A stretch of 6,424 nucleotides of DNA from an uncultured Collinsella sp. (GTDB lineage: Bacteria > Actinomycetota > Coriobacteriia > Coriobacteriales > Coriobacteriaceae), in assembly GCA_900556285.1 (NCBI GenBank), contig USOF01000074.1:1-6424 (forward strand), read 5' to 3'. The translations under genes were made by a program, and so were the position numbers. Positions 4,655 through 6,424 of this stretch are shown here, piece after piece. Under the pieces are notes generated by a model that saw nothing but the letters and a program-made list of their open reading frames with translations, did not search any database and was not told the origin of the DNA. The stretch's first letter is position 1, and every line of letters begins with the position of its first letter.

Positions 4655-5989
4655 ATGACAAAGTATGCAAATAACATAGGCGTAAGGGTACCTGAACTGC
4701 TGCTCCCCAACAAGGACGTGGATATGACCAAGTGGGCCGTAGTAGCCTGCGACCAGTTCACCTCTCAGCCGGATTACTGGAACGAGACCGAGAAGATAGT
4801 TGGCGACGCGCCTTCTACTCTCCGCATAATGCTGCCCGAGCTGTATCTGGACAAGCCGGACGAGGCCGAGCGCATAGCCTCTATAAACGCCCACATGAAG
4901 GAATACGTTGAGAAGGGCGTGCTGGAAAACAAGGGCGAGGGCTTTGCCTATGTAGTCCGCTCTGTGGACGGCAAGACCCGCAAGGGACTGATTGTGGCGC
5001 TGGATCTGGAGAACTACGACTATACCAAGGGCTCAACCACACTTATCCGCGCTACCGAGGGCACTATAGTCGAGCGTATACCTCCCCGCCTTCGAATAAG
5101 GAAGGACGCTCCGTTGGAGATGCCCCATATACTGGTACTCATAGACGACCCCGAGCGCACCGTTATAGAACCCATAGGCGAGAGGCTGGAAAAGACCGAA
5201 AAGCTGTATGATTTCGACCTTATGCAGAAGGGCGGCCACATAAAGGGCTACCTCGTAAAGGACGAGGGCCAGATAAAGGGCGCGATCGACGCCCTCACCG
5301 CTCTGATCGATAAGGACGCATACGCCAAAAAGTATAACACCGATCAGGCGCCCCTGCTCTTCGCAATGGGCGACGGCAACCATTCCTTCGCTACCGCAAA
5401 GGCCAACTGGGAGCGGATAAAGGCCGAGAAGGGCCTCACCGCAAAGGACGAGCACCCCGCCCGCTACTGCCTGGTAGAGCTTGAGAACGTACATGACGAC
5501 GGCATAGTATTCGAGCCCATTCACAGGGTAATATTCAACGTAGGCGATAAGGCCGTTGAGTGGATAAGCAACAAGCTGACCGAGCAGAACGGCAGCTGCG
5601 AAGTCAGGAACTTCAACAGCATGGACGAGCTCCACAAGGCCATGGACGGCAAGGCCGGCCACGTTATCCCCTTCGTGAACGGTAAGGGCGTAGGCTGCTT
5701 CTATGTAGAGCACCCCGCCGCTCAGCTTGAGGTAGGAACACTTCAGAACGCCCTGGACATACTCATCAAGGAGACTGCCGGCGCCACCATCGACTACATA
5801 CACGGCGCTGACGTGGTTATGGACCTGGGTACCAAGGAAGGCAACATGGGCTTCCTGCTGCCCCCCATGGACAAGAGTGCGTTCTTCCGCACCGTAATAT
5901 TCGACGGCGCGCTGCCCCGCAAGACCTTCTCCATGGGCGAGGCCAACGAAAAGCGTTACTATCTGGAGTGCAGGAGCATAAGCGACTAA
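4655..5989 (+). CDS. DUF1015 (COG4198) family protein
   Basis: 444 residues, complete. The conserved family blocks are all present: ACDQFTSQPDYW (31-42), IRATEGTIVERIPPR (131-145) followed by charged LRIRKDAP, LVLIDDPERTVIEPIG (160-175), MGDGNHSFATAKANW (238-252), FEPIHRV (286-292), IDYIHGAD (379-386), GFLLPPM (399-405), and the C-terminal signature PRKTFSMGEANEKRYYLECR (421-440). GDGNHS is the most likely active-site or ligand-binding segment, but the biochemical role is not established as far as I know. In many Clostridia the family lies beside serC and serA, which hints at serine or one-carbon metabolism; no such neighbour is seen on this side of the join. Start ATG follows GGAGG (4643-4647) at 7 bases. 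No signal peptide or membrane segment is visible, so it should be cytosolic. ATA dominates isoleucine codons. Confidence 0.93.
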   Translation: MTKYANNIGVRVPELLLPNKDVDMTKWAVVACDQFTSQPDYWNETEKIVGDAPSTLRIMLPELYLDKPDEAERIASINAHMKEYVEKGVLENKGEGFAYVVRSVDGKTRKGLIVALDLENYDYTKGSTTLIRATEGTIVERIPPRLRIRKDAPLEMPHILVLIDDPERTVIEPIGERLEKTEKLYDFDLMQKGGHIKGYLVKDEGQIKGAIDALTALIDKDAYAKKYNTDQAPLLFAMGDGNHSFATAKANWERIKAEKGLTAKDEHPARYCLVELENVHDDGIVFEPIHRVIFNVGDKAVEWISNKLTEQNGSCEVRNFNSMDELHKAMDGKAGHVIPFVNGKGVGCFYVEHPAAQLEVGTLQNALDILIKETAGATIDYIHGADVVMDLGTKEGNMGFLLPPMDKSAFFRTVIFDGALPRKTFSMGEANEKRYYLECRSISD

Positions 5990-6016
5990 GCTTACAATAA
6001 ACGATAATATAACATA

Positions 6017-6038
6017 GGAGCGGAAGTACTTCCGCTCC
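6017..6038. terminator. Perfect 22-base palindrome between convergent genes
   Basis: GGAGCGGAAGTACTTCCGCTCC is its own reverse complement; as RNA it folds into a 9-base-pair stem with the loop GTAC. It lies 28 bases after the DUF1015 stop and 25 bases beyond the end of the minus-strand gene. It probably terminates both, although the T-tract is weak: TTGCC on the plus strand, TATGTTATATT on the minus strand. Confidence 0.6.
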
Positions 6039-6063
6039 TTGCCATATGTGCCCTCGCTGCGCT

Positions 6064-6385
6064 CTAATCCGCCAATTCCCAGGGTATCTCCAAAGTCATC
6101 ATCTCGTCGTGAGGGGCGTTACTGTAGCGTCTCTTTTTCTTTGATATGTCGTCAAAGCGCACTTTATCGTCCAGCACCGGCGAATAGGTGTAGCAGTTTA
6201 TCACGCCTTTTTCCTCGTCCACGTCAAAAAACATCATATAGCCGCTGCCGCCATGGTCGTCTGCCGCCTGATAGTTGCATATCATCTGGTATGCCTTGCG
6301 GTCCGGTGTGCCGTCGCCGTCGTCGTCGAATTCCTCCGGCACGCAGGCTATGTTGTAGCGGTGGCCGGAAAGCACCATGTATACG
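6064..6385 (-). CDS. C-terminal end of a calcineurin-like metallophosphoesterase, 5' part missing
   Basis: About 106 genomic residues ending ...LEIPWELAD before TAG at 6066-6064. The layout matches the ends of Clostridia secreted or cell-surface phosphoesterases: VLSGHRYN near the visible start corresponds to the metal-binding GHxH block, then an acidic DDDGDGTPD segment, AYQMICNYQAADDHGGSGYM and MFFDVDEEKGVINCYTYSPVLD. In this copy the second His position of GHxH reads Tyr (GHRY), seen also in some inactive or variant members. DDDGDGTPD resembles calcium-binding DxDxDG loops. The 5' end is lost because sequencing adapter begins at 6386; the apparent ATG inside the adapter (MCIRDS) is not a real start. 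Family call is from pattern only. Confidence 0.65.
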
Positions 6386-6424
6386 CTGTCTCTTATACAC
6401 ATCTGACGCTGCCGACGATCTTAC
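6386..6424. other. Nextera transposon adapter plus start of an i5 index (artefact)
   Basis: CTGTCTCTTATACACATCT (6386-6404) is the Tn5 mosaic end, and GACGCTGCCGACGA (6405-6418) is the rest of the Read 1 adapter in reverse complement. The remaining TCTTAC (6419-6424) is where the i5 index follows and agrees with the first six bases of the reverse complement of index GCGTAAGA. This is library sequence, not genome. Confidence 0.98.

Noticed and set aside
5033..5803. 256-codon minus-strand frame inside the DUF1015 gene
   Set aside because: It is antisense to a complete conserved protein and shows no domain of its own.
1..6424. CRISPR array, insertion sequence, prophage or attachment site
   Set aside because: No regularly spaced repeats, transposase or integrase frames, or terminal inverted repeats were seen; the tRNA has no duplicated 3' end nearby. 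The Tn5 mosaic end at 6386 is library adapter, not a resident element.

Overview
The window reads as two unrelated gut-bacterial genome pieces joined in one contig, with sequencing adapter at its right end. I see no complete, previously undescribed system. The main points are a likely chimeric tRNA, a dehydrogenase gene that lacks its N-terminal domain, and a hairpin in a peptidase leader.

Left piece (1 to about 3970). Codon use is GC-rich and mostly ATC/ATT for isoleucine, and the gene content suggests Coriobacteriia (Collinsella-like). From left to right it holds: a partial M20 metallopeptidase on the minus strand, with a structured leader; a divergent 349-residue protein ending in a DUF559-like (PD-(D/E)XK) domain; an AT-richer stretch of about 280 bases with no convincing gene; a minus-strand phosphoglycerate-dehydrogenase-like gene without the usual N-terminal substrate-binding domain but with its own promoter and ribosome binding site; and a divergent rnpB gene (RNase P RNA) with a clear promoter and terminator. 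Two more terminator hairpins then lead into a minus-strand tRNA-Thr(GGT).

Right piece (about 4030 to 6385). ATA is the main isoleucine codon, intergenic DNA is AT-rich, and the genes are of Clostridia (Ruminococcus/Oscillospiraceae) type. It holds the tRNA promoter, a YerC/YecD-family TrpR-like regulator (minus), a complete DUF1015 protein (plus) transcribed divergently from it, a perfect palindrome between convergent genes, and the C-terminal end of a calcineurin-like phosphoesterase (minus).

The two styles meet inside the tRNA. Its 5' acceptor strand GCTGATA and 3' strand TAGCAGC do not match fully (A5 opposite G68), as expected if two tRNA-Thr genes were joined through their conserved middle. 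The last 39 bases are Nextera transposon-adapter sequence plus the start of an index, so the right-hand gene ends there for technical reasons. Functional links between genes on opposite sides of the tRNA should not be assumed.
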